Below, one piece after another: positions 54,538 through 62,990 of a stretch of 64,000 nucleotides of DNA. The notes under the pieces are model-generated. The model did no database searches. It had not been told where the DNA came from and was given only the letters and a program-made list of their open reading frames with translations. The DNA lies in the NCBI RefSeq assembly GCF_009177095.1, contig NZ_AP021861.1:3702501-3766500 (forward strand), written 5' to 3'. Source of the DNA: Lacipirellula parvula (GTDB taxonomy: Bacteria > Planctomycetota > Planctomycetia > Pirellulales > Lacipirellulaceae). The translations under genes and the position numbers were made by a program. The stretch's first letter is position 1. Every line of letters begins with the position of its first letter.

Positions 54538-54615
54538 GGGTGCCACTGGCATCTTGCCAGTGCGGAAGTGGGTACTCGCTCGCCACTTCTCACTGGCAAG
54601 ATGCCAGTGGCACCC
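54538..54615. repeat. Family-4 nested palindrome, copy 2
   Basis: Same 78-base structure as 53663-53740 (arms with TGCCACTGGCATCTTGCCAG), lying between ATPase and permease genes of the efflux operon. It abuts the family-5 element at 54616. Confidence 0.8.
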
Positions 54616-54706
54616 TGTGGGAGGCGTCTCCGACGCCGATTTCGCTCACCACTCCCAACCAGTTCGCCTCCTCAGCGCGGCATCGGGATCGGAGATCTCT
54701 CCCACA
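54616..54706. repeat. Family-5 nested palindrome, copy 1
   Basis: TGTGGGAGGCGTCTCCGACG... at its left end and ATCGGGATCGGAGATCTCTC at its right, ending CCCACA. Inner stems are GGCGTC-TCC-GACGCC on the left and GGGATC-GGA-GATCTC (with one G-T pair) on the right. It directly follows family-4 copy 2 between operon genes. Confidence 0.75.
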
Positions 54707-54728
54707 TTCTTCGCTGCGAACGCCGCAC

Positions 54729-55871
54729 TTACCCTCTAAACACCACCGCCGGTTCCAACACCAACACCTTCCGCAAACTCATCACGCTCGCCAGCAACAC
54801 GATCAGCACCACCACCGCCGCCGTGCCGAGCGCGATCTCCGGCAGCAAATACAACCCGCGCAAATTCGGATTCAAATCGGCCGTGAACTCGAAAAACGCC
54901 GCCGTCATCCCAATACCGAGGCAGTAGCCGATGATGCCAACGATCGTCGCCTGCAGCAGCACCATCGCGATCAGCCGCCCGTTGCGCAGCCCCATCGCTT
55001 TCAGCGCGCCGAACTGCTTCAGGTTCTCCAGCGTGAACAAGTAAAACGTCTGCCCCGCGATCGCGGCGCCGACGAGGAACCCGAGCATGATCGTGATCCC
55101 AAAGTTCACCGGAATGCCGGTGTTCCGCAGGTAGTAGCCGACGACCATCCACAGGAAGTCGTGGTTGTCGAGCGCTCGCAGCGAGGTTTGCTCGTCGATC
55201 GCGTCGAGCACCGCCGCCTGATCCGCCCCCGGCGTCACGCGGCCGACGACGAAAGAAAGCTGCCGCCGCTGCGGCGGCACATAGTTCATCGCGAGCGAGT
55301 AGCGCGTGAAGATGACCGGGAACGTGAAGAACGGCGACGACACGTCGCAAATGCCGACGACGACCGCGCGACGATCGTTCATCTCGATCTCGCGCCCCAG
55401 CACCTTCGGCTCGCCCGGCCAAAGTAAGCCGTAGCCGATGTCGTCGATAATCACCGAATCGGGCCGCCGCAAATCGGCAAGGTTCCCTTGCAACATCTTC
55501 ACCGGCGCGCCGACCAGCGATTGATCATCGACGCCAATGAGAATCGATTGCCAAAAGTGCCCCGTGTCGGTGCGCGCTCGCGTCTGTCCCTTGTACAGCG
55601 GCACGGCCCACTCGACGCCCGACACGCCGCGTACGCGGTAGAGATCGCTTTCCGACAACGGCTTGATGTCGTCGGCATTTTGCGTGTACGGGTCCATCAC
55701 CCAAAAGTCGGGCTCGCGGACGTCGATCACTTGGCTCGCCGTCCGCTTAATGATGCCGACGAAGATCGACGTCTGCTGCGAAATGAGCAACACGCCAAAC
55801 GCCACGCCGAAGACGGTGCCAAAATACTTGGCCCGATCTCCCGTCAACATTTTCCACGCGACCCAATTCAT
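54729..55871 (-). CDS. ABC transporter permease (DevC/MacB-type FtsX domain)
   Basis: The 380-residue protein begins NWVAWKMLTGDRAKYFGTVFGVAFGVLLISQQTSIFVG, a first membrane helix, followed by a long periplasmic domain (residues about 45-255) and three C-terminal helices (GITIMLGFLVGAAIAGQTFYLFTLENLKQFGALKAMG, LLQATIVGIIGYCLGIGM, ALGTAAVVVLIVLLASVMSL). The ALKAMGLRNG segment is the FtsX-type coupling helix. It closely matches DevC-like permeases that work with DevA ATPase and DevB adaptor. It starts 9 bases after the TetR gene, so both share a transcript. Confidence 0.9.
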   Translation of the reverse strand: MNWVAWKMLTGDRAKYFGTVFGVAFGVLLISQQTSIFVGIIKRTASQVIDVREPDFWVMDPYTQNADDIKPLSESDLYRVRGVSGVEWAVPLYKGQTRARTDTGHFWQSILIGVDDQSLVGAPVKMLQGNLADLRRPDSVIIDDIGYGLLWPGEPKVLGREIEMNDRRAVVVGICDVSSPFFTFPVIFTRYSLAMNYVPPQRRQLSFVVGRVTPGADQAAVLDAIDEQTSLRALDNHDFLWMVVGYYLRNTGIPVNFGITIMLGFLVGAAIAGQTFYLFTLENLKQFGALKAMGLRNGRLIAMVLLQATIVGIIGYCLGIGMTAAFFEFTADLNPNLRGLYLLPEIALGTAAVVVLIVLLASVMSLRKVLVLEPAVVFRG

Positions 55872-55880
55872 GGCACGCTC

Positions 55881-56561
55881 TCAGTTGACTTGCTCGCCGC
55901 GCGGGGCGTCCGCCAGCAATGGTTCTCCGTACCCCAGCGCCGCCAAACAAAACCGCGTGATGTGCCCGGTCAGCACGTCGACGTTGAGCGACTGAAAACC
56001 TTCCTCGCCCATCAAGACGCGAATTACCGGCTGCTGTAGTTGGTAGAACAGCACCTGCCCCACAATGCTGAACCCAATCATCCAAGTCTGCTGATCCCAC
56101 TCGCGGCCAGGGAACAACTCCGCCATGATCACGCCGAGCGTCTTGGCGGACGGCCGGATGTACGCTTCGACAAACTCGCGGCACGATTCGCTCGGCCGCG
56201 ATAGTTCCCGCAGCATCAACTCCTGATGCCACTCCGGCCGCTGCGAGTTCAGCTTTTCCTCGAGCATGCGGCGGATGAACGCTCGCAGTTTGTCGGTGGC
56301 CGTGTAAGATTCGGGCCAACTCACGTCGTCGAGATCCTCGACGCGGCACGTCTGGGCGTGTTCCAAACAGGCCCGGTAGAGGCCCCGCTTGTCGCCGAAG
56401 TGATAGTTGACCGCCGCGACGTTGGCCCCCGCGTTTTGGCAGATTTCGCGGATGCCGACAGCGTCGTAACCCCTTTCAGCGAAAGAGGCTCCGGCGGTTT
56501 CGATCAGCTTGGTTTTGATGTCGTCCGGCACTGGCGAATACCCAAAAACTGGCAAGAACAA
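55881..56561 (-). CDS. TetR/AcrR family regulator of the efflux operon
   Basis: The 226-residue protein carries a TetR helix-turn-helix near residues 15-60 (LIETAGASFAERGYDAVGIREICQNAGANVAAVNYHFGDKRGLYRACLEH). The rest (LRAFIRRMLEEKLNSQRPEW, VLFYQLQQPVIRVLMGEEGF) resembles the CerR-type C-terminal domain seen in regulators of DevABC-like exporters. The exact start is uncertain: 56561 is a TTG, and a GTG at 56531 is possible. As first gene of the operon it probably represses the permease, ATPase and adaptor genes and responds to a toxic ligand. Confidence 0.85.
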   Translation of the reverse strand: MFLPVFGYSPVPDDIKTKLIETAGASFAERGYDAVGIREICQNAGANVAAVNYHFGDKRGLYRACLEHAQTCRVEDLDDVSWPESYTATDKLRAFIRRMLEEKLNSQRPEWHQELMLRELSRPSESCREFVEAYIRPSAKTLGVIMAELFPGREWDQQTWMIGFSIVGQVLFYQLQQPVIRVLMGEEGFQSLNVDVLTGHITRFCLAALGYGEPLLADAPRGEQVN

Positions 56562-56680
56562 CTGTTTTAAACGACCGCTTGAATGGCATCTTATGGGGAT
56601 GTCGGCAGGAAATCAAGCGCTTGTTTAATTTTGTTACTCCATTGATTGAACTCGGTAAGTGAGAAATTGTCCGTAGAGAT

Positions 56681-56771
56681 TGTGGGAGGGGTCTCCGACC
56701 CCGAGACCGCTCTCCAGGCCCATGACCTCTCGGTGTGGAAGCCGGACTCGGCGTCGGAGACGCCTCCCACA
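56681..56771. repeat. Family-5 nested palindrome, copy 2
   Basis: Ends TGTGGGAGGGG and CGCCTCCCACA. Its left inner stem is GGGGTC-TCC-GACCCC and its right is GGCGTC-GGA-GACGCC, so each inner hairpin is intact though the two no longer match each other. It lies upstream of the efflux operon in the gap 56562-56835. Confidence 0.75.
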
Positions 56772-56835
56772 GATTTAGACAGCGGCAAATCTCCGCGAGC
56801 GTTTCCATCAAGCGCGGAACTCCCAGGCAGTATCC

Positions 56836-57915
56836 ATGAGCCGAGCCATCCTCTTCCACGGCCCGCAACGCCCCTTCGAACTCGCCGCCGTCGAACCGCC
56901 GCCGCTCGGCCCCGGCGAACTCCTCGTCCGCATCCTCGCCTGCACCATCTGCCGCAGCGATCTCCACACCCACGCCGGCCGCCGCCACGGCCATACTCCA
57001 GCGATCCTCGGTCATGAAATCGTCGGCCGCATCGAAGCCTTTGGCCCCGACGCCGCTCCCGTCGACCTCGCAGGAACGCCCGCTAGCGTCGGCGACCGCA
57101 TCACCTGGTCGATCGTCGTCGGCTGCGGCGCGTGCTACTTTTGCGAGCGCGACCTGCCGCAGAAGTGCGTCGAACTCTACAAGTACGGCCACGAAGCGGT
57201 GACCGAAAAGCGGCCGCTTGGCGGCGGATTAGCGGACCACATCATCCTCGTTCGCAACACCGCGTGGCTGCGACTCCCAGAGAAGCTGCCGACGCCGATC
57301 GCGGCCCTCGCCAACTGCGCCGGGGCCACGGCCGCCTCGGCACTTCGCGCCGCCGGCCCAATCGCCGGCCAGCGTGTGCTGGTCCTCGGCGCCGGCGTGC
57401 TGGGGGCATTCGCCTGCGCGATGGCGAGCGCCGCGGGCGCCAGCTACATCGCCGCCGTCGACCCGCAAGCCGCTTGCCGCGAACGGGCCGTCGCGTTCGG
57501 CGCGAACGCGACGTTCGACGCCGCCCGCAGCGACCTGGTCGAGGCCCTCCGCGCCGCCGCGGGCGGCATCGGCTTCGACGTCGTGCTCGAACTCGCCGGC
57601 GTCACCCCCTCGGTCGCCACCGCTCTCGCCGCCGTCCGCACCGGCGGCACGGCGATCCTCGTCGGCTCGGTCGCTCATTGCGATTCGCTGCCGATCGATC
57701 CCGAGCAAATCGTCCGCCGGATGATCACGCTCCGCGGCGTCCACAACTACCACCCCCGCGATCTGCAAGCGGCGGTGGCCTTCCTCGCTGGCCCCGCCGC
57801 CGCGTTCCCCTTCGCCTCGCTGCTAGTCGCCGATTACAACCTCAGCGACGCCGACGCCGCGTTCGAGCAAGCCCACGCTTACCCCGGCGCCCGGATCTGC
57901 GTCCACTGCGAGTAG
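56836..57915 (+). CDS. Zinc-dependent alcohol dehydrogenase, putative phosphonate-catabolism-associated type
   Basis: The 359-residue MDR protein has structural-zinc and catalytic-zinc residues in the expected places: ACTICRSDLHTHAGR (catalytic Cys), LGHEIVGRIEAFG, and GCGACYFCERDLPQKC (four-Cys lobe). The Rossmann fingerprint is VLVLGAGVLGAFACAMA. The CTICRSDLHTHAGRR phrase and length match the group named putative phosphonate catabolism-associated alcohol dehydrogenase (TIGR03366), but no phosphonate gene is near. Orphan placement next to repeats suggests an independent role. Substrate unknown. Confidence 0.85.
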   Translation: MSRAILFHGPQRPFELAAVEPPPLGPGELLVRILACTICRSDLHTHAGRRHGHTPAILGHEIVGRIEAFGPDAAPVDLAGTPASVGDRITWSIVVGCGACYFCERDLPQKCVELYKYGHEAVTEKRPLGGGLADHIILVRNTAWLRLPEKLPTPIAALANCAGATAASALRAAGPIAGQRVLVLGAGVLGAFACAMASAAGASYIAAVDPQAACRERAVAFGANATFDAARSDLVEALRAAAGGIGFDVVLELAGVTPSVATALAAVRTGGTAILVGSVAHCDSLPIDPEQIVRRMITLRGVHNYHPRDLQAAVAFLAGPAAAFPFASLLVADYNLSDADAAFEQAHAYPGARICVHCE

Positions 57916-57927
57916 GACGCGGCTCCC

Positions 57928-58149
57928 CTAGCCCCGGGCTCCGCCCGGGGGTCGCTCACCACGCAGATGCAGCTCCGACCTATCGAGACATCTGGCCCCC
58001 TCCCCCTTGAGGGAGTAACGAGCACGATCGCCAGCGGCGATCGAGCGCAGGCGGTAGTTAGTGCGTAGCACTGGGCTGGGGAGGGGGTGGAACCCTGGTA
58101 CCCACTGCCGTCCCCCCTCCCTAACCCTTCCCCTCAAGGGGAGGGGGTC
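57928..58149. repeat. Family-1 arm plus family-2 palindrome with internal insertion (third copy)
   Basis: A complete single family-1 arm (CTAGCCCCGGGCTCCGCCCG... at 57928-57952) is followed at 57995-58149 by a family-2 element. Compared with the other two copies, an extra stretch of roughly 58 bases lies at about 58015-58072 and itself contains a GATCGCC-AGC-GGCGATC palindrome. The rest of the 477-base gap 57916-58392 shows nothing else. Confidence 0.75.
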
Positions 58150-58392
58150 TCATGGTTCCATTTCTCTTGAGACCCCCTAAACCACCTCCGGTCGTAACGA
58201 TTACTCCGCTCCCGCAGGCCACATAAGCGACGACCAAGTCGCATATTTAACATGAGACTCGCCTCCGCCCGTGGAGCCCCGAAACCACCGCGTTTCCCAC
58301 GCGAAATCGCCCACTTCCCCCGGCATATCGACCTATCTTTGCTTAACGGCTTCCCGATGCACAGAGCCGCACGACCGCGAGCTTGGACTCAG

Positions 58393-58557
58393 ATGCGCAC
58401 CTTCGATTCGATCGGCGAATGGATCAAACTCAGTCTGCACGATGGCTGGCGTTGGATTCTTGCGCTGAATACGCAGGAGTGGTTTCTGCTACTGGGGATC
58501 ACCGCCGCCGCAGGCTTTTGCTGCATGCGCGGCTTCGGATCTCGCAACAGCTATTAA
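58393..58557 (+). CDS. Small membrane protein (hypothetical)
   Basis: ATG 58393 gives 54 residues (MRTFDSIGEWIKLSLHDGWRW) with one clear membrane helix (LNTQEWFLLLGITAAAGFCCMRGFG). A longer in-frame start at 58252 adds an Arg/Pro-rich part that looks non-coding. It ends 57 bases before the GGDEF-like gene and could be cotranscribed with it. Nothing else supports it, so this is a modest call. Confidence 0.45.
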   Translation: MRTFDSIGEWIKLSLHDGWRWILALNTQEWFLLLGITAAAGFCCMRGFGSRNSY

Positions 58558-58614
58558 CGCCCAAACGCGACCCGACAATTCGTTCGCGGCGCGTTCCGGC
58601 AAACGGCGGATGCT

Positions 58615-59589
58615 ATGACGCTCGCTCAACTCTTCTCCGACCACAACATCTACTTCGATGCGACGGCCCTCGCCCTGGTGGCGCTGTTGGGCTACGCGTT
58701 TGGTCGCCGCACGCGCCAGGCGCAGTCGACGCCGACCGAGGTGACGCTGCTCATCGAACTCGCCCGCGCGCAGTGCGTCGCCAAAGACCTCGAACACCTC
58801 GCGCAGCGTCTCCGCACCGAAACCAACGGCCAACTCGCCGCGATTGCGGGCTTCCAGGGCCAGGTCGAGGCGATGCAAAAGGGCGCCACCGCGGCAGAAT
58901 GGCGGCACCTCCGCCTTCAAGCCGACGCACTCATGGGCCCCACGATGGCGCTCGCCAGTTCGCTGTCGGTCGCCTGCGATGAAATCCGCGATCACCAGAG
59001 CCGGCTGATGACGTTTGCCGAGGCCCGCGTCGATCGCGAAACGGGCGTCCTCAATCGCCGCGCCCTGGTCGAACACCTGCAAGCCCGCCTCTCGACGCCG
59101 AGCGAAGGCAAAAAGAAAGTCTCGCTCGTCCTCTGCAGCATCGACGTCGATCCTTACGCCGCCGTACTAGACGGCGACGAGCAGTTGATCAGCGCCGCCC
59201 GGCTCATCGAACAATACGCCCGCGGCAACGATCTCGTCGCCCGCTACGGGCCGCAAGAGTTCGCCGTGCTGCTCCCGCGGACGACGCTCGAAGGGGGCCT
59301 GATCGTCGGCGAGCGAATCCTCAAGGTGGTCGACGCCTCGCTCGAACGCCGCAGCTGGGCCGGCGTCGTCGAAGCCGAGATCGAAGAATCGTCCGAAGAG
59401 TTGCTCGCTCGCGCCGACGCCGCCCTCCGCGCGGCGGCTCGCGCCGAAGTGTCGACGCTCTTCCTGCACGACGGGTCCGCCGCGCGACGGCACCCGTTCG
59501 AGTTGCCGATGCATCGGCCGCACGTGGCCGACGCGGCTCCAGGCGACGCCCTTCCCGAAGGCGAGTCGCTGTTCGACGTCGCGAACTAG
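58615..59589 (+). CDS. Degenerate GGDEF domain protein with N-terminal membrane anchor
   Basis: The 324-residue protein starts with one membrane helix (LALVALLGYAFGRR), then a helical linker (residues about 35-140) and a GGDEF-like domain: DRETGVLNRRALVEHLQARL, LVLCSIDVDPYA, and the active-site loop RYGPQEFAVLLPRT, where residues 212-216 are GPQEF instead of GGDEF. The second G and the first acidic residue are lost, so cyclase activity is unlikely; it may bind nucleotide or act as a scaffold. The C-terminal tail from residue about 285 is Pro/Ala-rich. No RxxD inhibitory-site motif was seen before the loop. Confidence 0.85.
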   Translation: MTLAQLFSDHNIYFDATALALVALLGYAFGRRTRQAQSTPTEVTLLIELARAQCVAKDLEHLAQRLRTETNGQLAAIAGFQGQVEAMQKGATAAEWRHLRLQADALMGPTMALASSLSVACDEIRDHQSRLMTFAEARVDRETGVLNRRALVEHLQARLSTPSEGKKKVSLVLCSIDVDPYAAVLDGDEQLISAARLIEQYARGNDLVARYGPQEFAVLLPRTTLEGGLIVGERILKVVDASLERRSWAGVVEAEIEESSEELLARADAALRAAARAEVSTLFLHDGSAARRHPFELPMHRPHVADAAPGDALPEGESLFDVAN

Positions 59590-59796
59590 CGCACGCCGCG
59601 GTTTGCTTGACGCTCGTTTTCGCCCGCGAAATGCCCGCAACGCGGCCCGCAAGTTGACTCGTCGCGTCTCCGTGTTCTAAATTGTCAGTGAGAGGCCGTA
59701 GTGGGTGCGTTCGCATCCCCCATACGCCGACGCCGGCACGATTCCCATCGCCACGCGATGTTCGCACCGCGTCGCTAGTCTTGAAAGGAGCTTGCC

Positions 59797-60120
59797 ATGC
59801 CGCTATTCGAAGTCGAGACGGACAGCCACATCATCATCACCTGGGCGTCCGACAGCGACGAAGCGTCCGCCGTCGTTTCCAACGCTTACCCGCACGACAC
59901 CGTCCTGCGGTTGACGAAGCGTCCCCGCGACACCTGGGTGATCTCCAAGAGCGCCTTGGGCCTCAGCGGCAAGAACGATCCCTGCAACACGGCCCGCGAC
60001 TGCCTGTCGAAGTCGGGCGGCGACAAGGTCCACGCGATCCGCCTCTACATGCACGAGACTGGCTCCGACCTAGAGCAATCGCAGAAGGCGATCGAATCGA
60101 ACATGGTGATGGGCTGGTAA
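59797..60120 (+). CDS. Small conserved-looking hypothetical protein
   Basis: ATG 59797 has a strong AAAGGAG ribosome-binding site 7 bases upstream and gives 107 residues. The sequence (MPLFEVETDSHIIITWASDSDEA, LGLSGKNDPCNTARDCLSKSGGDKVHAIRLYMHETGSDLEQ) contains no signal or membrane segment; a cysteine pair C-x5-C sits mid-protein. The strong translation signal and a good downstream terminator suggest high expression. I do not recognise the family. Confidence 0.75.
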   Translation: MPLFEVETDSHIIITWASDSDEASAVVSNAYPHDTVLRLTKRPRDTWVISKSALGLSGKNDPCNTARDCLSKSGGDKVHAIRLYMHETGSDLEQSQKAIESNMVMGW

Positions 60121-60162
60121 GCGGCCCGCATCACAAGCACGTTCGAACAGCGATAAAACAAC

Positions 60163-60202
60163 AAAACTCGCGAGCCAGCGTCAAAGCCAGTCCGCGAGTT
60201 TT
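60163..60202 (+). terminator. Rho-independent terminator
   Basis: AAAACTCGCG (60163-60172) pairs with CGCGAGTTTT (60193-60202), followed by TTTTGTTTTG-like T-rich sequence. It ends the 59797-60120 transcript and is the most classical intrinsic terminator in the window. Confidence 0.85.
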
Positions 60203-60225
60203 TTGTTTTGACTGCTTGAACATCC

Positions 60226-60318
60226 CTAGCCCCGGGCTCCGCCCGGGGGTCGGCGTCGTTCTCGTAAGACAACGCCAATCGGTATGGTTAGCCACCCCCG
60301 GGCGGAGCCCGGGGCTAG
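60226..60318. repeat. Family-1 nested palindrome, complete (second full copy)
   Basis: Arms at 60226-60250 and 60294-60318 are exact complements (CTAGCCCCGGGCTCCGCCCG and so on), with a different 43-base centre from the copy at 48817-48908. The centre lengths are identical although the sequences are not. Confidence 0.8.
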
Positions 60319-60369
60319 AAGCGCAACATCGGCGCGCCATTCAACAACTTCGAATCGATGCTCGCACGC

Positions 60370-61167
60370 CTACCAATAACGATTTGAACCCGCAGGCGCC
60401 GCGCTCGCCGGAGCGGTCGTCGCCGCTGCATCGCCAGTCGCGGCAGGCGTCGTTGCCGCCGGCGTGCTCGTCGGCGACGTCGGCAAGCTCGCCACGTTCA
60501 TCCCCGAGTAGCTGCTCGTCCCGCCTGGACGATACGATCCAGTGGCCGTCGAAGCGACCGAGGCGGTCGACGCCGGCGTCACTGGGGCAGGAGAGTAGGG
60601 CGCCGGCGTGCTCGCAGCCGGCATCACGGGAGCCAGGTTCGCTCCGCCCGACGGCGGCGCGCCGTAGGGCGTAGCGTTCGCAAGTTCCGTGGTCGGCGAA
60701 TAGCTCGCCGCAGCCGACGCGACCGTCGATGCAGCCGCACCGGCGTCGGCAACGGCTTGGCCATAACGGTCGGGCATGGTCGAGACGGTGCTCGCCACCG
60801 GCGTCTTCGGCGCTGGCGTCGAGGATGGATTGTACGGCCCGGTGGCGCCAGTCGCGCCCGTCATCGACGGGACGACGTTCGCAGCGACCGCCGAAGGCGT
60901 GAACGTCGGAGCATCGGTGCTCGGATAACCGCCGCTCGCGGCAGCGGTCGAGCCGCCGGCCGGCTTACCCGTCCCAGCGGCAAGTTGCGTGGAGCTGGCT
61001 CCCGCTTTCTTCGCCGCGTCGGAAGGCAGTTCAGGCGCCGCGTGGGCGAGAGCCGTGTCGCTCGTCTTGGCCGTTTTGGCCCAAGGCATCTTCGGGGCAG
61101 ATTTGCAGCCGATCGACCCCGACGCCGTCAAAGCCAACAGGCTCAGCGTGAGAGCGGTCTTCTTCAT
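60370..61167 (-). CDS. Low-complexity Ala/Ser/Thr/Pro-rich lipoprotein
   Basis: The ATG at 61167 (MKKTALTLSLLALTASGSIGCKSAPKMPW) gives 265 residues with a clear lipobox ending in C21. The rest is almost wholly Ala, Thr, Ser, Pro and Gly with repeats of the SPTS, TPA and YxPxxT kind, ending GSNRYW. It should be anchored in a membrane and extend into the periplasm or surface, perhaps as a spacer. An ATG three codons upstream (61176) is equally usable. Function unknown. Confidence 0.7.
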   Translation of the reverse strand: MKKTALTLSLLALTASGSIGCKSAPKMPWAKTAKTSDTALAHAAPELPSDAAKKAGASSTQLAAGTGKPAGGSTAAASGGYPSTDAPTFTPSAVAANVVPSMTGATGATGPYNPSSTPAPKTPVASTVSTMPDRYGQAVADAGAAASTVASAAASYSPTTELANATPYGAPPSGGANLAPVMPAASTPAPYSPAPVTPASTASVASTATGSYRPGGTSSYSGMNVASLPTSPTSTPAATTPAATGDAAATTAPASAAPAGSNRYW

Positions 61168-61510
61168 GGCTTCCATGCCTCGTTGGTCGGGCTTCGGCCG
61201 TTCATCCTTGAACGACTGGCCCTGCTTGATTCGTGGGTATCGCCGTCGCGGGGTGACGGCGTCGGCGCGATACATCCTCGCGCAACGATCTCCTACTCGG
61301 ACCTTCGGCACGAGCGGGTCGCCGCGATGAGGAAAAAACTAACGCTTGCAACGATTCTCTGGCGCCAGCATCTTTCGCTGAGCGCGGGGCGATTATAGGA
61401 GCCGCCCATCGAGCGTCAACGGCAGTTGCATGCGTTCGTGAGCGCGTCGAAGTGCGAGCGGTGACAGCAATAACCGCGGCCGGTTTTGGATGAATCCCAC
61501 CGCAAGTCAT
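61168..61510. other. 343-base gap, nothing recognised
   Basis: Upstream of the low-complexity lipoprotein lies GC-rich sequence with short frames of arginine-rich composition; no promoter motif, repeat or gene stands out. The next 200 bases are a family-3 repeat. Confidence 0.4.
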
Positions 61511-61710
61511 TAGCCCCGATAGGGGCGGCATGTTGTAGCCGGGGGCGCAAGCCCCCGGACAGCTCCGAGATTGTTGACAGAGCCCCGGAGGGGCGACGCC
61601 ATTCGTGCCGTTTGGAATTCTATCGCCCCTCCGGGGCTTCGAATCATCATCGTGCACGGCGACCGGGGGTTTGCGCTCCCGGCTACATCATTTCGCCCCT
61701 TCGGGGCTAT
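61511..61710. repeat. Family-3 nested palindrome, copy 1
   Basis: A 200-base element of successive small palindromes: GCCCC-GATA-GGGGC, CCGGGGGC-GCAA-GCCCCCGG, and further GCCCC-TCC-GGGGC units, with the outer ends TAGCCCCGA and GGGGCTA complementary. It recurs at 62708-62905, on the other side of the superoxide dismutase gene. Confidence 0.8.
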
Positions 61711-61866
61711 CACTCAACCATCTCTTCAACGTGCACAACATCAAACGCCGCGCACCAACCAAGCGCACAAAAATGCGTCCCCCAGACAACCGCCTGAGGG
61801 ACGCATTTACGATTTCAACAGCGCCAGACCGCCCGCACGCAACCGTGCGAACGCCGGCCCTCGCGA

Positions 61867-62478
61867 TTAACCCTTCGCCTTCGCGTACCGCTCGCCCACC
61901 GCTTTCCAGTCGATGACGTTGAAGATCGCCGCCAGGTAATCGGGACGCTTGTTCTGGTACTTCAAGTAGTAGGCGTGTTCCCAAACGTCGATCCCCAGGA
62001 TCGGCGTGCGGCCTTCCATATAGGGGTTGTCTTGGTTCGGGGTGCTCTCAACGAGCAGCTTGCCGCTCTTATCGACGCTCAACCACGACCAGCCGCTGCC
62101 GAACCGCGTGATCGCGGCGTTCGTGAGGGCTTCCTTCGTCTTCGCGAAGCCGCCAAGCTCGGCGTTGATCGCGTCGGCCAGGGCGCCGGTCGGCTCGCCG
62201 CCGCCGTTCGGGCTGAGGATCAACCAAAACAGCGAGTGGTTGGCGTGACCGCCGCCGTTATTCCGCACGGCGCCGCGAATCTTCTCGGGAATCGAGTTGA
62301 TGTTGCGGCAGAGGTCTTCGATCGATTGCTCCGGCACGTCCGAACCGGCGAGCGCTTCGTTCAGCTTGGTGACGTACGTCGCGTGATGGCGATCATGGTG
62401 GATCTCCATCGTCAGCGCGTCGATGTGCGGCTCGAGAGCGTTCTTCGGGTAGGGCAACTCGGGAAGCGTGTAAGCCAT
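61867..62478 (-). CDS. sodA: Manganese-type superoxide dismutase
   Basis: The ATG at 62478 has a GGGAG ribosome-binding site and gives 203 residues. Metal ligands are H27, H81 ([11 protein letters not shown]), D164 and H168 ([18 protein letters not shown]). Q149 in PNQDNP, where iron enzymes have AGT, points to the manganese or cambialistic type. It has no signal peptide, so is cytosolic, removing superoxide. The gene is flanked by two copies of the family-3 repeat. Confidence 0.95.
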   Translation of the reverse strand: MAYTLPELPYPKNALEPHIDALTMEIHHDRHHATYVTKLNEALAGSDVPEQSIEDLCRNINSIPEKIRGAVRNNGGGHANHSLFWLILSPNGGGEPTGALADAINAELGGFAKTKEALTNAAITRFGSGWSWLSVDKSGKLLVESTPNQDNPYMEGRTPILGIDVWEHAYYLKYQNKRPDYLAAIFNVIDWKAVGERYAKAKG

Positions 62479-62707
62479 GACTGTTCTCCCTCGTGTATCG
62501 TGACTGCGTCGAAAGCGACGCCCGTTCCGTGCGATCAATCGCCGAAAACAAGCCCCAGTTCATCCGGGGACGGCGAAACGCTCAAGATACCGGAGCGGCT
62601 AATGGCTGACAATTGCCGGCCATTAGCCGAGCGACAACTGAGTCAGCAATTAATGTTCTGTTAGGCAGAAGGCCTAGCGACTTGGCCGAATGCTACTCGC
62701 GCTAACG

Positions 62708-62905
62708 TAGCCCCGACAGGGGCGACATGTTGTAGCCGGGGGCGTAAGCCCCCGGACAGCGATGCCGTTACGAGCAGAGCCCCGGCGGGGCGACACCATT
62801 CGTGCTGCTTGGAAATCTGTCGCCCATCCGGGGCTTCAAATGACATTGTGCGCGGCAACCGGGGGCTCACGCCCCCGGCTACATCATTCCGCCCTTCGGG
62901 GCTAT
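62708..62905. repeat. Family-3 nested palindrome, copy 2
   Basis: 198 bases, same order of small palindromes as 61511-61710; differences from copy 1 are mostly in unpaired centres, and paired changes keep stems intact (GCCCC-GACA-GGGGC versus GCCCC-GATA-GGGGC). Confidence 0.8.
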
Positions 62906-62990
62906 ATCATTGCTCAACGTCCGCTAAGCTCCACACCGCTCCACCGGATCCTGAAGGCCTTCGGCCAATGAATGCTCGGCCGCAACCTGC

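Noticed and set aside
61511-62905. Regular GC-rich repeats considered as a CRISPR array
   Set aside because: Only two long nested palindromes with a gene between; no constant repeat-spacer periodicity and no cas genes.
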